From Rhodoferax potami (lineage in GTDB: Bacteria > Pseudomonadota > Gammaproteobacteria > Burkholderiales > Burkholderiaceae_C), in the NCBI RefSeq assembly GCF_032193765.1, contig NZ_JAVBIJ010000001.1:868001-932000 (forward strand): a DNA stretch of 64,000 bases. Direction: 5' to 3'. The notes under the pieces are model-generated. The model searched no databases and was not told the DNA's origin. It saw only the letters and a program-made list of their open reading frames with translations. This document shows positions 32,271 to 42,492 of the stretch, one piece after another. The number at the start of each line of letters is the position of its first letter. Position 1 is the first letter of the stretch. A program made the translations under genes and the position numbers.

Positions 32271-33689
32271 ATGCTTACACTCAGCCCCGACATTGCAACC
32301 CCCCTGGTTAGCCAGATCGTGGACGGACTGCGTGGGCTGATTGCGGGCCAAGTGCTCAAGCCCGGGAGCAAGCTTCCCTCTATTCGCGCATTCGCGGTCG
32401 CTCACAACGTCAGTGTGTTCACCGTGGTCGAGGCCTATGACCGTTTGGTCGCCCAAGGGTGGCTGGTTTCGCGGGCACACTCCGGCTTTTTTGTGAAGCG
32501 CCGGGAAGAGGGCGGTAGCATGGGTGTACCGGCTCGCGAGGCAGAAACGCCCCGTTTTGATGCAAGCTGGTACCTCAAGCAGATTTTCGAGAACCGCAAT
32601 CTGCCGCTCAAACCTGGTTGCGGCTGGTTACCGCACGACTGGTTGTTTGGCGATGCGGTGCGCCGCAGCATGCGCCAGCTCTCCAGCGATGGCTCCGAAA
32701 TGGATGGTTATGGCTTGCCTTATGGCCACATGGCCTTGCGCATGATCATTGCGGAGTCGTTGGCCGAACACCAAATCTCGGCAGACGCCGGCCAGGTGCT
32801 GCTGACGCATGGCTCCAGCCAGGGGCTGGATCTGGTGGCGCGCTGCCTGCTCAAGCCCGGTGACACCGTGTTGGTGGATGACCCCGGTTACCCCAATCTT
32901 TTGTTCATGCTGCGTGTCTGGGGCGTGGACGTGGTGGGGGTTCCGCGTACCGGCACGGGTTACGACCTCGCCGCGCTGGAGTCCATCCTGACCACGCGCA
33001 AGCCCAAGGCTTTTTTCACACAGCCGCGTTTACAGAGCCCCACCTGCTCGGTGGCTTCAGTTGCCCAGCTGCACCGTCTGTTGCAACTGGCTGAGATGCA
33101 CGATTTCGTGCTGGTCGAAAACGACATTTATGCAGACATGGATGCCACCTCGCGCACCACACTGGCCAGTTTGGACCAGCTACGGCGCGTGGTGTACGTG
33201 GGCAGCTATTCCAAAACCATTTCGCCTAATCTTCGCGTGGGCTACTTGTTGGCCCGGCCGGATTTGTCCGCCCAGTTTGTGCAGCTCAAGATGATTGCAG
33301 GGCTTACGTCTTCCGACATTGCCGAGCGCATCACCTTTGGCGCAATTACCGATGGCCGTTGGCGCAAGCACCTGAAGTCGCTGCGGGACCGCTTAGGTGA
33401 AGCGCATCGCCAGGTCAGCCGCAGGCTGCTGGGCCTGGGCTTTGAAATATTCCATGAGCCCGAGGCCGGCATGTACCTGTGGGCCCGGCACCCCGATATC
33501 GCGGACAGCGCCGTGCTGTCGCAGTCAGCGACCCAGGAAGGCATCATGTTGGGGCCCGGCCAGTTGTTTCTGGTGGAGCCCCGGCCCACCGGCTGGCTGC
33601 GCTTTAATGTGGCGTTTTGTGCGGACGAGCGTTTGTGGCGCTTTCTGGACCAGCGGATTCTGGTGGGGCAAAGCGCCGAACACGCCTGA
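32271..33689 (+). CDS. MocR/GabR-family PLP-dependent regulator
   Basis: 472-aa fusion of an N-terminal GntR winged helix (KPGSKLPSIRAFAVAHNVSV, then VVEAYDRLVAQGWL) and a class I aminotransferase-like domain. The PLP Lys is in YVGSYSKTISPNLRVGYLLA (about residue 313), and the preceding VENDIYADM supplies the PLP Asp region. B. subtilis GabR, same architecture, activates gabTD on GABA and PLP. The divergent gabT operon makes the same role likely here. ATG 32271 is preferred to an upstream TTG. Confidence 0.88.
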   Translation: MLTLSPDIATPLVSQIVDGLRGLIAGQVLKPGSKLPSIRAFAVAHNVSVFTVVEAYDRLVAQGWLVSRAHSGFFVKRREEGGSMGVPAREAETPRFDASWYLKQIFENRNLPLKPGCGWLPHDWLFGDAVRRSMRQLSSDGSEMDGYGLPYGHMALRMIIAESLAEHQISADAGQVLLTHGSSQGLDLVARCLLKPGDTVLVDDPGYPNLLFMLRVWGVDVVGVPRTGTGYDLAALESILTTRKPKAFFTQPRLQSPTCSVASVAQLHRLLQLAEMHDFVLVENDIYADMDATSRTTLASLDQLRRVVYVGSYSKTISPNLRVGYLLARPDLSAQFVQLKMIAGLTSSDIAERITFGAITDGRWRKHLKSLRDRLGEAHRQVSRRLLGLGFEIFHEPEAGMYLWARHPDIADSAVLSQSATQEGIMLGPGQLFLVEPRPTGWLRFNVAFCADERLWRFLDQRILVGQSAEHA

Positions 33690-33772
33690 GGGCGGATTCC
33701 GGCGCGCCTAAGCGCATCGCGGGCGGCGATAATAGTGAGTTCTATTGATCCACCACTCGAAGAAATTCCGTC

Positions 33773-36424
<2,652 letters not shown>

Positions 36425-36450
36425 CGACTTTGGGCTAGCACAGTTTAAAA

Positions 36451-36505
36451 CGCTATCAAAATAAGAGCTGCTCGCGCACACTTTATGGGCGCTAGCAGCT
36501 CTTTT
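36451..36505 (+). repeat. Dispersed repeat, copy 6, terminator-like, between alaS and tlpA
   Basis: The most symmetric copy with a T tail: stem GAGCTGCTCGCGC with GCGCTAGCAGCTC (13 bp, one mismatch), followed by TTTT. It probably ends the alaS transcript. The right edge reaches to 3 bp before the ATG of the next gene. Confidence 0.7.
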
Positions 36506-36507
36506 CT

Positions 36508-37059
36508 ATGAAAACACCGATGCGTCGTCGTCAACTGTTCATTCTGGGGGCGAGTGTTTGTGTCTCACCGGCTTGGGCGGCCGGTGCGCCGGGTACAGGC
36601 CCCGGGTTCGATGTGCAGGCCTGGCCCGCAAAAAGTGGTGTGCCAGCCATCCCCGCGGCTGATCAGACAGGGCAGCTCTGGAGCCTGCCGCCACTGCGCG
36701 GCAAAGCCGTGTTGCTGAATTTCTGGGCCAGTTGGTGTGAGCCATGCCGCGCCGAAATGCCGGCTTTGCAAGCGCTTGCGGCGCGTGAACAGGCGCAGCT
36801 CGCGGTGTTGACGATCAATCTCAAAGAGAGCCCGGAGGCGATTGCACGCTTCGTGCAAATCAGTGGTTTGAGCTTGCCTGTGTTGCGCGACCCACAAGGC
36901 GATACGGCCCGCGCCTGGGGCGTGCGCATCTATCCTTCAACCGTGCTGATCGACCGTGATGGTGTCCCGCGTGCCACGGTGCGTGGAGCCCTGGACTGGT
37001 CAGGTGCAGAGGGCGAGGCGCTCTGGCGCCCCTTGCTTCAGCCAGCGCGCAAACGCTGA
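36508..37059 (+). CDS. TlpA/ResA-like exported thioredoxin-fold protein
   Basis: 183-aa membrane-linked or periplasmic thiol-disulfide protein. An N-terminal signal (RRRQLFILGASVCVSPAWA, with a possible twin-arginine) precedes a TlpA-type domain with NFWASWCEPCRAEMP (redox CEPC near residue 77) and cis-Pro region IYPSTVLIDRDG. Such proteins reduce apocytochromes or other exported Cys proteins. The start lies directly against the dispersed repeat, so the ribosome site is weak; ATG 36520 is an alternative. Its 3' end overlaps the opposite-strand thioredoxin gene by 22 bp. Confidence 0.85.
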   Translation: MKTPMRRRQLFILGASVCVSPAWAAGAPGTGPGFDVQAWPAKSGVPAIPAADQTGQLWSLPPLRGKAVLLNFWASWCEPCRAEMPALQALAAREQAQLAVLTINLKESPEAIARFVQISGLSLPVLRDPQGDTARAWGVRIYPSTVLIDRDGVPRATVRGALDWSGAEGEALWRPLLQPARKR

Positions 37060-37394
37060 ACCAAAGCCTGCACTTCAGCGTCCTTCACCGCGGCAGCATC
37101 GACGCTGGCACTCGAGCTGATGAGTCTGCGCAAGGTGTCGAGGTGGGGCGTCACGGTTCCGAAAAAGCGGGCGCTCTGTCCCTGGGCCACCAAAAGCGTC
37201 GGGAAGTTTTCGACCTCGATCGGGTCGACCAAGTCGGACTGGTCTTCGACATCCACCCACACAAACCGGGCCCCGGCAAACTCGGACTGCAAGGCGGTGA
37301 ACAGCGGTTGGTATTCAGTACAGGTGCCGCACCACTGGGCGCACAGGCAAACGACCAGCAGGTCGGGGGTAGGGAGATCGGTGGGAAATGACAT
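37038..37394 (-). CDS. Thioredoxin-like protein
   Basis: 118-aa cytoplasmic thioredoxin-fold protein with the active site AQWCGTCTEYQP (CGTC near residue 22) and the cis-Pro in VENFPTLLV. Residues 90-118 form a helical tail beyond the minimal fold. No signal peptide. It overlaps the tail of the exported TlpA-like gene by 22 bp in convergent orientation. Its substrate is not evident. Confidence 0.87.
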   Translation of the reverse strand: MSFPTDLPTPDLLVVCLCAQWCGTCTEYQPLFTALQSEFAGARFVWVDVEDQSDLVDPIEVENFPTLLVAQGQSARFFGTVTPHLDTLRRLISSSASVDAAAVKDAEVQALVQRLRAG

Positions 37395-37459
37395 GCGCTG
37401 GCTAATGACTCAAATCAATATCGATATAACAGGCTGCAGGGGTATGAAGTTTTACAATA

Positions 37460-37474
37460 TAGGGTTTCGCCCTA
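37460..37474. promoter_or_regulatory. Small inverted repeat upstream of fpr
   Basis: TAGGG-TTTCG-CCCTA lies 54-68 bp before the fpr ATG, next to a TACAAT run that could be a -10 element (37453-37458). It could be an operator or a 5' UTR hairpin; the evidence is symmetry only. Confidence 0.3.
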
Positions 37475-37527
37475 GGCCATTGTGGCCGAACCGGTGTTCC
37501 CCATTCCGACCCTGAAGCAAGGCCCCC

Positions 37528-38304
37528 ATGAGTGCATTTCTGGAAGAAACAGTTTTAAGCGTACACCACTGGACAGACCGCCTGTTCAGCTTTACCACCA
37601 CGCGTGACCCTGCGCTGCGCTTCTCGAATGGTCATTTCACCATGATCGGGCTGATGCAAGACAACGGCAAACCGCTGCTGCGCGCGTATTCCATCGTGAG
37701 TGCCAACTATGAAGAGCACCTCGAGTTTCTGAGCATCAAGGTGCAAGATGGCCCGCTGACCTCCAAGCTCCAGCACATCAAGGTCGGCGACAAGATCGTG
37801 ATCGGCCGCAAGCCCACCGGTACTTTGTTGATTGATTACCTCTTGCCCGGCAAAAACCTTTACCTGCTGGGCAGCGGTACCGGACTTGCTCCATTTTTGA
37901 GCGTGGCCCGTGACCCTGAGACCTACGAAAAGTTTGAAAAAGTGATCGTGGTGCATGGCGTGCGCGAAGTCAAAGAGTTGGCCTATTACGACTATTTCAA
38001 GAACGAGCTGCCCAAGCACGAGTTCTTGGGTGAAATGGTCAGCAAGCAAATGCTCTATTACCCCACGGTGACCCGTGAGGCCTTTGAGCACCAGGGCCGT
38101 ATCACCACGCTGATCGAATCCAATCAGTTGCCGGCCGACCTGGGCTTGCCACCGCTGGACCCCGCGACAGACCGCATCATGATCTGCGGCAGCCCCGGCT
38201 TGAACAAAGACATGCGCGAGATTCTGGATGCCAAAGGCTTCAAGGAAGGCAACACCACCACCCCAGGCGACTATGTGGTGGAGCGCGCGTTCGTCGAGCA
38301 ATAA
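37528..38304 (+). CDS. fpr: Ferredoxin--NADP+ reductase
   Basis: 258-aa FAD protein of the bacterial FNR (Fpr) family that passes electrons between NADPH and ferredoxin or flavodoxin. The FAD-binding motif is LLRAYSIVSANYEE (residues 50-63), the NADPH-binding motif LLGSGTGLAPFLSV, then IMICGSPGLN, and a C-terminal VVERAFVEQ stacking region. The length is typical. It stands alone, with its own terminator 32 bp downstream. In related bacteria fpr responds to oxidative stress; I cannot see that signal here. Confidence 0.95.
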   Translation: MSAFLEETVLSVHHWTDRLFSFTTTRDPALRFSNGHFTMIGLMQDNGKPLLRAYSIVSANYEEHLEFLSIKVQDGPLTSKLQHIKVGDKIVIGRKPTGTLLIDYLLPGKNLYLLGSGTGLAPFLSVARDPETYEKFEKVIVVHGVREVKELAYYDYFKNELPKHEFLGEMVSKQMLYYPTVTREAFEHQGRITTLIESNQLPADLGLPPLDPATDRIMICGSPGLNKDMREILDAKGFKEGNTTTPGDYVVERAFVEQ

Positions 38305-38335
38305 GCGCAGGTGACTCAAAGACCCCCGCTCTAGT

Positions 38336-38364
38336 AAAAAAGGCCTGCTTGCAGGCCTTTTTTT
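38336..38364. terminator. Bidirectional Rho-independent terminator
   Basis: GGCCTGC-TT-GCAGGCC stem with A6 on the left and T7 on the right. It ends fpr and, in the other direction, touches the stop codon of the small TIGR03643 gene. Confidence 0.88.
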
Positions 38365-38626
38365 ATGCCTGCCGGGTGTGGCTGGCGCGATGCCGTTGCA
38401 CAGCCGGTGATCGCAAAGCCAGGTGTTTGGTGGTGCGGCCTGCCATGCGCTTGCGCCACATCCGGAAAGAGCTGGCTTTCATGTGCTTGCGCATCAGGTC
38501 CACCACCGCCGACTCATTCAGGCCAAACTGCGCTTCAATCGCCTCGAACGCGGTGCGGTCCTCCCACGCCATTTCCACGATGCGTGAAATGTCAGACTCG
38601 CTCAAAGCCACTTGGACCCGGCTCAT
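38363..38626 (-). CDS. TIGR03643/DUF2805 family protein
   Basis: 87-aa conserved small protein. The block LSESDISRIVEMAWEDRTAF, EAQFGLNESAVVDLMRKHMK and SFRMWRKRMAGRTTKH is diagnostic of this family, which has a helix-turn-helix-like look but no established function. Start ATG overlaps the DUF3429 stop (ATGA, 38623-38626), indicating translational coupling. Residues 65-87 are a basic tail. Confidence 0.85.
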   Translation of the reverse strand: MSRVQVALSESDISRIVEMAWEDRTAFEAIEAQFGLNESAVVDLMRKHMKASSFRMWRKRMAGRTTKHLALRSPAVQRHRASHTRQA

Positions 38627-39075
38627 ACCGCCAAGCTCCCTGCCAGCAGGCTAAAAGCCGCAGCCAAGGTCAAGTGGAGGCGCATCGGTAGCCAGGGTGA
38701 CAAGCCATAGGTAGGGTAGCTGCGGCGGTCCACTGCCAAACACATGCCCAACAACAGAGCCAGTGTGACCAAGCCCTGCGCTGCCGGCAGCAGCAGGGCT
38801 ACCCATGCCACCAGGCTGGGGAACACCCCCCACACAAACGGGCCCGGTTGAGGCGTCAGCGCCCCGCGCATGGCCAACCCCCAATGGATGGCCCCCATGA
38901 AACTCGCGATGGTGGCGCCGTAGGCTAGCAAGGCTGAAGCGGCGTGGCCGCGGTAGGCGGTGGGCGCCAGCCATGTCGCAGCGGCGAGCGCTACAAAAGG
39001 CAATGCACCGGCATAGCCCAAGCGGGCGGCCCACCGTGGCAAGGGCAGGGGAGCCAAGGGGGTTGCCACTGTCAT
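38623..39075 (-). CDS. DUF3429 inner-membrane protein
   Basis: 150-aa protein with four to five hydrophobic helices. The family core is RLGYAGALPFVALAAATWL, then YGATIASFMGAIHWGLAM and FVWGVFPSLVAWVALLL. The start at 39075 (MTVATPL) makes an ATGA overlap with the upstream small Cys-rich gene. Function unknown; it is the middle gene of a three-gene coupled operon. Confidence 0.85.
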   Translation of the reverse strand: MTVATPLAPLPLPRWAARLGYAGALPFVALAAATWLAPTAYRGHAASALLAYGATIASFMGAIHWGLAMRGALTPQPGPFVWGVFPSLVAWVALLLPAAQGLVTLALLLGMCLAVDRRSYPTYGLSPWLPMRLHLTLAAAFSLLAGSLAV

Positions 39076-39248
39076 GGTCCGCCGTCCTCTGCGTCTGGTT
39101 CGATCGGTTGGCTGGCAGGGGTTGCCTGTTCTGCAGACCCGGGGCGGCACATTACGGTGCCATTCCATTGCTGGCCGCACCAGCAGAGGCCCTCGTCATT
39201 GATGATGCAGGTGCCGGTTCCGCAGCAGCGTTCGTCGTCGTTGTCCAT
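39072..39248 (-). CDS. Small cysteine-rich protein
   Basis: 58-aa protein beginning MDNDDERCCGTGTCIINDEG with CC, CxxxxxC and LCWCG spacing (six Cys in total) and an acidic/Pro C-terminus. The Cys pattern suggests metal or Fe-S binding; the protein has no signal. ATG 39248 opens the operon, and its TGA overlaps the DUF3429 start. It is too short for most automatic gene callers, but the coupling and Cys density support it. Confidence 0.65.
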   Translation of the reverse strand: MDNDDERCCGTGTCIINDEGLCWCGQQWNGTVMCRPGSAEQATPASQPIEPDAEDGGP

Positions 39249-39334
39249 GGTCGCGTCCTGAATAGCCGTGAGTACAAAAGTTGCTTGCCACTGTGGCAGC
39301 ATTCGATGCCCTGTATTTTGTGGGAATCGGCGCC

Positions 39335-39352
39335 CCCCCGTGTCCTCGGGGG
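39335..39352. promoter_or_regulatory. GC-rich hairpin upstream of DUF2237 gene
   Basis: CCCCCG-TGTCCT-CGGGGG forms a 6-bp GC stem 32 bp before the ATG at 39384, in the divergent region with the Cys-rich gene. It would be in the 5' UTR. Function unknown. Confidence 0.3.
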
Positions 39353-39383
39353 CCATTGTTTGTTGTCTGAAAGCGAGTCGAGA

Positions 39384-39743
39384 ATGTCCGCCCTGAATGT
39401 TTTGGGTACTGCCCTGCAAGCCTGCTCGTTTGACCCGCTGACCGGTTTCTTCCGCGATGGCTGCTGTAATACGGATGCGCACGACCATGGCACCCATGTG
39501 GTGTGTGCCAAGGTCACTGCAGACTTTTTGGCCTATTCGCTGCAGCGCGGCAATGACCTGAGCACGCCGCGCCCGGAATACCGCTTCGTGGGGCTGCGCC
39601 CCGGGGACCGCTGGTGCTTGTGCGTGAACCGCTGGCTGGAAGCGCTCCAGGCCGGAGTAGCGCCACCCGTGCACCTCGAGGCGACCCACGCCAAAGCGCT
39701 GGAGCGGGTCAGTCTGGAGCAACTTCGGGAATACGCCTTGTAA
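39384..39743 (+). CDS. DUF2237 family protein
   Basis: 119-aa conserved protein. The family is unmistakable from NVLGTALQACSFDPLTGFFR, DGCCNTDAHDHGTHVVCAKV, GNDLSTPRPEYRF and GLRPGDRWCLCVNRW. Several Cys and His suggest metal binding, but no function is established. The ATG at 39384 is the only start compatible with the family N-terminus. It is divergent from the Cys-rich/DUF3429/TIGR03643 operon. Confidence 0.9.
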   Translation: MSALNVLGTALQACSFDPLTGFFRDGCCNTDAHDHGTHVVCAKVTADFLAYSLQRGNDLSTPRPEYRFVGLRPGDRWCLCVNRWLEALQAGVAPPVHLEATHAKALERVSLEQLREYAL

Positions 39744-39795
39744 AACTGTTCGCTGCAGCCCAGATGCGGGCCGCGCACCCGTGCATACTGCCCCC

Positions 39796-40344
39796 ATGAA
39801 AAACCTATTGCTTAATTGGTGTGGTGCTGCAATCCTGGCCATGGGGACTGCCATGGCCCACGCCCAGCCAACGGCCTTGCAGCCGATTGCGTCGCTCGAT
39901 GTGCCTCGCTACATGGGCACTTGGTACGAGATTGCCAAGTACCCCAACAGCTTTCAGAAAAAGTGCGTGCGCAATACCCGCGCCGACTACCAAGCCCAGC
40001 CGGACGGCTCTGTGCAGGTGCTGAACCGATGTGTTACCGCGGATGGCCAGACGACCGAGGCTTTGGGGGCCGCCCGCCAAGTGGGCCCTTCCAACTCGCC
40101 CAAGCTGCAAGTGCGCTTTGCGCCGGCGTGGTTGTCTTTCCTGCCCATGGTCTGGGGTGACTACTGGGTGATTGATCTGGATCCGCAGTATCAGTTGGTG
40201 GCCGTGAGCGAGCCCAAGCGCGAATACTTGTGGGTGCTGTCCCGCAGCCCCAAGGTAGAGTCGGCGGCATACCAGGCCTTGCTGACCCGGTTGGGTCAGC
40301 AGGGGTTTGATCTGAAACGTTTGGAACTGAGCCCCCAGGAGTGA
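39796..40344 (+). CDS. blc: Bacterial lipocalin (Blc-like)
   Basis: 182-aa exported lipocalin. The signal peptide ends AMAHAQ; lipocalin motif 1 is DVPRYMGTWYEIAKYPNSFQ, with the conserved Cys pair KKCVRNT / NRCVTADG and a C-terminal motif LWVLSRSPK. There is no clear lipobox, so it is probably periplasmic rather than an outer-membrane lipoprotein. It binds lipids or lysophospholipids in E. coli. It ends 2 bp before the SSB-like gene, so the two may be co-translated. Confidence 0.9.
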   Translation: MKNLLLNWCGAAILAMGTAMAHAQPTALQPIASLDVPRYMGTWYEIAKYPNSFQKKCVRNTRADYQAQPDGSVQVLNRCVTADGQTTEALGAARQVGPSNSPKLQVRFAPAWLSFLPMVWGDYWVIDLDPQYQLVAVSEPKREYLWVLSRSPKVESAAYQALLTRLGQQGFDLKRLELSPQE

Positions 40345-40346
40345 GC

Positions 40347-40691
40347 ATGATTGACGGACTGATTGCCGGCCACCTCGTAGGCCTGGCAGAGACCCGTGAG
40401 GGGAAAAACGGCACCCGCTTTGCATTGGCCAAGGTCAAAGCCACTTCAGGCGACGGCGAGAGCCTGATCGTCAACGTGATTGCTTTTGCCACCGAGGCCA
40501 GCGCCGCCCTGATGGCCCTGGACGATGGCGATGCCATTGCCCTGGCCGGTGCGCTCACCCCCAAGGTATGGACCGACAAGCAAGGCAACACCCGCCCTGC
40601 GCTCGATATGGTGGCCACGCAGGTGCTGACGGCCTATCACGCAGCACGCAAGCAGCAAACGTTGGCAGAGCAGGGGAAAGACGCGCGGTAA
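40347..40691 (+). CDS. Short SSB-like OB-fold protein
   Basis: 114-aa single-domain protein that looks like the OB-fold of single-stranded DNA-binding proteins: IDGLIAGHLVGLAETREGKN, NVIAFATEASAALMAL and ALAGALTPKVWTDKQGNTRP. It lacks the long acidic-tipped tail of a housekeeping SSB, so it is probably an accessory SSB. AGGAG lies six bases before ATG 40347; a GTG two codons earlier is also possible. It follows the lipocalin gene directly. Confidence 0.72.
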   Translation: MIDGLIAGHLVGLAETREGKNGTRFALAKVKATSGDGESLIVNVIAFATEASAALMALDDGDAIALAGALTPKVWTDKQGNTRPALDMVATQVLTAYHAARKQQTLAEQGKDAR

Positions 40692-40717
40692 TACCCGCGG
40701 TACCCGATGGATGCGGA

Positions 40718-41056
40718 TCACTTCGGGCGAATGCGCTGACTCTTGCGGGTTCGCTCCATGAAGTCGTCGGGCTTGGTTTTCACCCAGGCTACAAACAAGG
40801 CCACATCGGGGTGCGTCAGTAACGCGTCTACCGAGTTGAACTGCCGAGCCAACTCGGTCTCAGTCAAAAGAGCGTGAATCTGTCGATGGCATATCCGGTG
40901 CAGGTATTCCGTGTGCCTGCCCCCTTTGGACTTGGGAACCAAATGATGTGCATCGCGCTGACTGGGTGGAATTTTGCGCTCACACAGCGGGCATACCAGG
41001 TCCGCGGGCAGAACCCGAACATGCTCTTGCTGGAGAAGGCGCCTGATACGGCCCAT
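40718..41056 (-). CDS. HNH endonuclease family protein
   Basis: 112-aa protein with a zinc-type HNH motif: CPLCERKIPPSQRDAHHLVP, KSKGGRHTEYLHRICHRQIH. The paired Cys (CxxC), the DAHH block and the closing HRxxH give a complete ββα-metal site. The C-terminal 45 residues are basic. Start at 41056 (MGRIRRLLQ); a longer frame to 41110 would overlap the glycosyltransferase gene. It may act in DNA repair or restriction; no partner is nearby. Confidence 0.75.
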   Translation of the reverse strand: MGRIRRLLQQEHVRVLPADLVCPLCERKIPPSQRDAHHLVPKSKGGRHTEYLHRICHRQIHALLTETELARQFNSVDALLTHPDVALFVAWVKTKPDDFMERTRKSQRIRPK

Positions 41057-41084
41057 GGGGTCTTTGGTGTCTGTGGATCCAAAC

Positions 41085-41768
41085 TCAAACCAGCATGGCG
41101 CTCTGGGCATCCTGCTGCGCGTGGCTGGTTTTTTGGCCAGGCCGTTCGCTGCAGGGGTATTTCAGATGGTTTTCCCGGTGTCGCCGGTAAAACAATAAGC
41201 CTTCTTTGAGGCTGGCCACCGTGGCTTGTTGCTCCAGCATCTTGTCCCACAGATTCCAGTCTTCCTGCGGGTGTTCACCGTCCTCGAACCTTCTTTGGTA
41301 GCCAATCCGCTGGCCAAACGCAGTGCGATACAGCATGGAGCCGTGGTGTTGTGCCTGGCGATCCCAATACAAGTCGCCCCAATGTGGGGTCGTCTGACCG
41401 GGCACCCGGGTCAGGATTTCGTGTTTGAGCTCGCCGGTCACCACGATGTCATAGGTCACGATATCGGTCGTGGCGTCAGAGAGCAGTTCAATCGCATCCG
41501 AACGAAGCCAGTTGTCAGCGCCTATGAACAGCACATATTCTGTTGTCACACGCGACAGCATGTCCTGGAAGTTGTCGACCGTACCGAGGTTGGCCGGCCG
41601 CAAGACATATTCGACACTGGGGTAGAGCGCAGGGAGATGGTCGCAGTCCATCGCGCCATCATCGACAAACAAAATCCGCGCCGGAGCGCGGGTTTGGGAC
41701 AACAGCGACTCAATGCAGTGCGCTGCAAGGTGGCCGTACCTGAAAGAGGCGATAACAACAGTGATCAT
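41085..41768 (-). CDS. Glycosyltransferase family 2 protein
   Basis: 227-aa GT-A fold transferase. ITVVIASFRYGHLAAHCIES starts the nucleotide-binding half, ILFVDDGAMD gives the first Asp pair, and FIGADNWLRSDAIELL replaces the usual DxD with ADN. HPQEDWNLWDKML is the acceptor-side Asp-Trp block. No membrane helix is visible, so it is probably cytoplasmic. It is not in a polysaccharide cluster; acceptor and donor are unknown. Confidence 0.82.
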   Translation of the reverse strand: MITVVIASFRYGHLAAHCIESLLSQTRAPARILFVDDGAMDCDHLPALYPSVEYVLRPANLGTVDNFQDMLSRVTTEYVLFIGADNWLRSDAIELLSDATTDIVTYDIVVTGELKHEILTRVPGQTTPHWGDLYWDRQAQHHGSMLYRTAFGQRIGYQRRFEDGEHPQEDWNLWDKMLEQQATVASLKEGLLFYRRHRENHLKYPCSERPGQKTSHAQQDAQSAMLV

Positions 41769-41894
41769 GGTGCGGGCGAGTAGAGCACATGGCTATTCAA
41801 TAACGGTGACAAAGGTCAATTCGGGGGCGTGCTAGGGGGCAGGGCTTTGCGATGCCCTACTGCTGAGGTGCACCATGCCATTTAAGATTCCCCG

Positions 41895-42452
41895 ATGACC
41901 GACAAAGAACTCGACACCCTCGCGCGAGCCCGCGCGCAATGGCGCTGGCGAGGCGCAGACCGACCACCGTTTGCCGACATTCCTTCACAGGGGCAAACCT
42001 CGGTATGGGACTTTCCTCGGCCACCGGAGCTGGTGCGTAAAACGCGCGAGGTTCTGGTGGTTTGGGGTGGTCTGGAGGTCGCTCGAACCCGCGCCGCATG
42101 GGCCGTCAGAGAGACCGCCCACCCGCCGACTTTTTACCTGCCACTGGCGGATGTGCAGCGGTCGTTGTTGCGTCCGGCAGGCGGTGGCTCGTTCTGCGAG
42201 TGGAAGGGGCCAGCGCAGTATTGGGACCTGGTCGATGGTGCGCGCCGCCTGGAGCGGGTCGCGTGGAGCTACCCGCAGCCCCTGGAGGGTGCCGAGCCCT
42301 TGGCTGAGTGCATCGCCTTTTACGCGCACGACCTCAGCTGCACCGTGGGTGGCGCCAAGGTGCTGGCGCAGCCGGGCGGTTTTTATGGCGGGTGGATCAC
42401 GCCAGAGTTGACCGGGCCCTTCAAAGGAGAACCCGGCAGCAACGGTTGGTAA
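41895..42452 (+). CDS. DUF427 domain protein
   Basis: 185-aa protein with a DUF427 domain: SVWDFPRPPELVRKTREVLV, ETAHPPTFYLPLADVQ, FCEWKGPAQYWDL and a C-terminal PGGFYGGWITPELTGPFKG. The fold is a small beta barrel of unknown activity. The N-terminal 45 residues include a WRWRG segment found in longer family members. The ATG follows a TAAGATTCCCCG leader with no strong ribosome site. It converges on dinG. Confidence 0.88.
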   Translation: MTDKELDTLARARAQWRWRGADRPPFADIPSQGQTSVWDFPRPPELVRKTREVLVVWGGLEVARTRAAWAVRETAHPPTFYLPLADVQRSLLRPAGGGSFCEWKGPAQYWDLVDGARRLERVAWSYPQPLEGAEPLAECIAFYAHDLSCTVGGAKVLAQPGGFYGGWITPELTGPFKGEPGSNGW

Positions 42453-42492
42453 GTGATGGGTGGGCGTGAAGCGCCTTCCCGGTTTGGGCTCC

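Noticed and set aside
41841..41858. AGGGC-N8-GCCCT hairpin upstream of the DUF427 gene
   Set aside because: A five-base stem with an eight-base loop is expected by chance in DNA of this GC content; no regulator or tail supports it.
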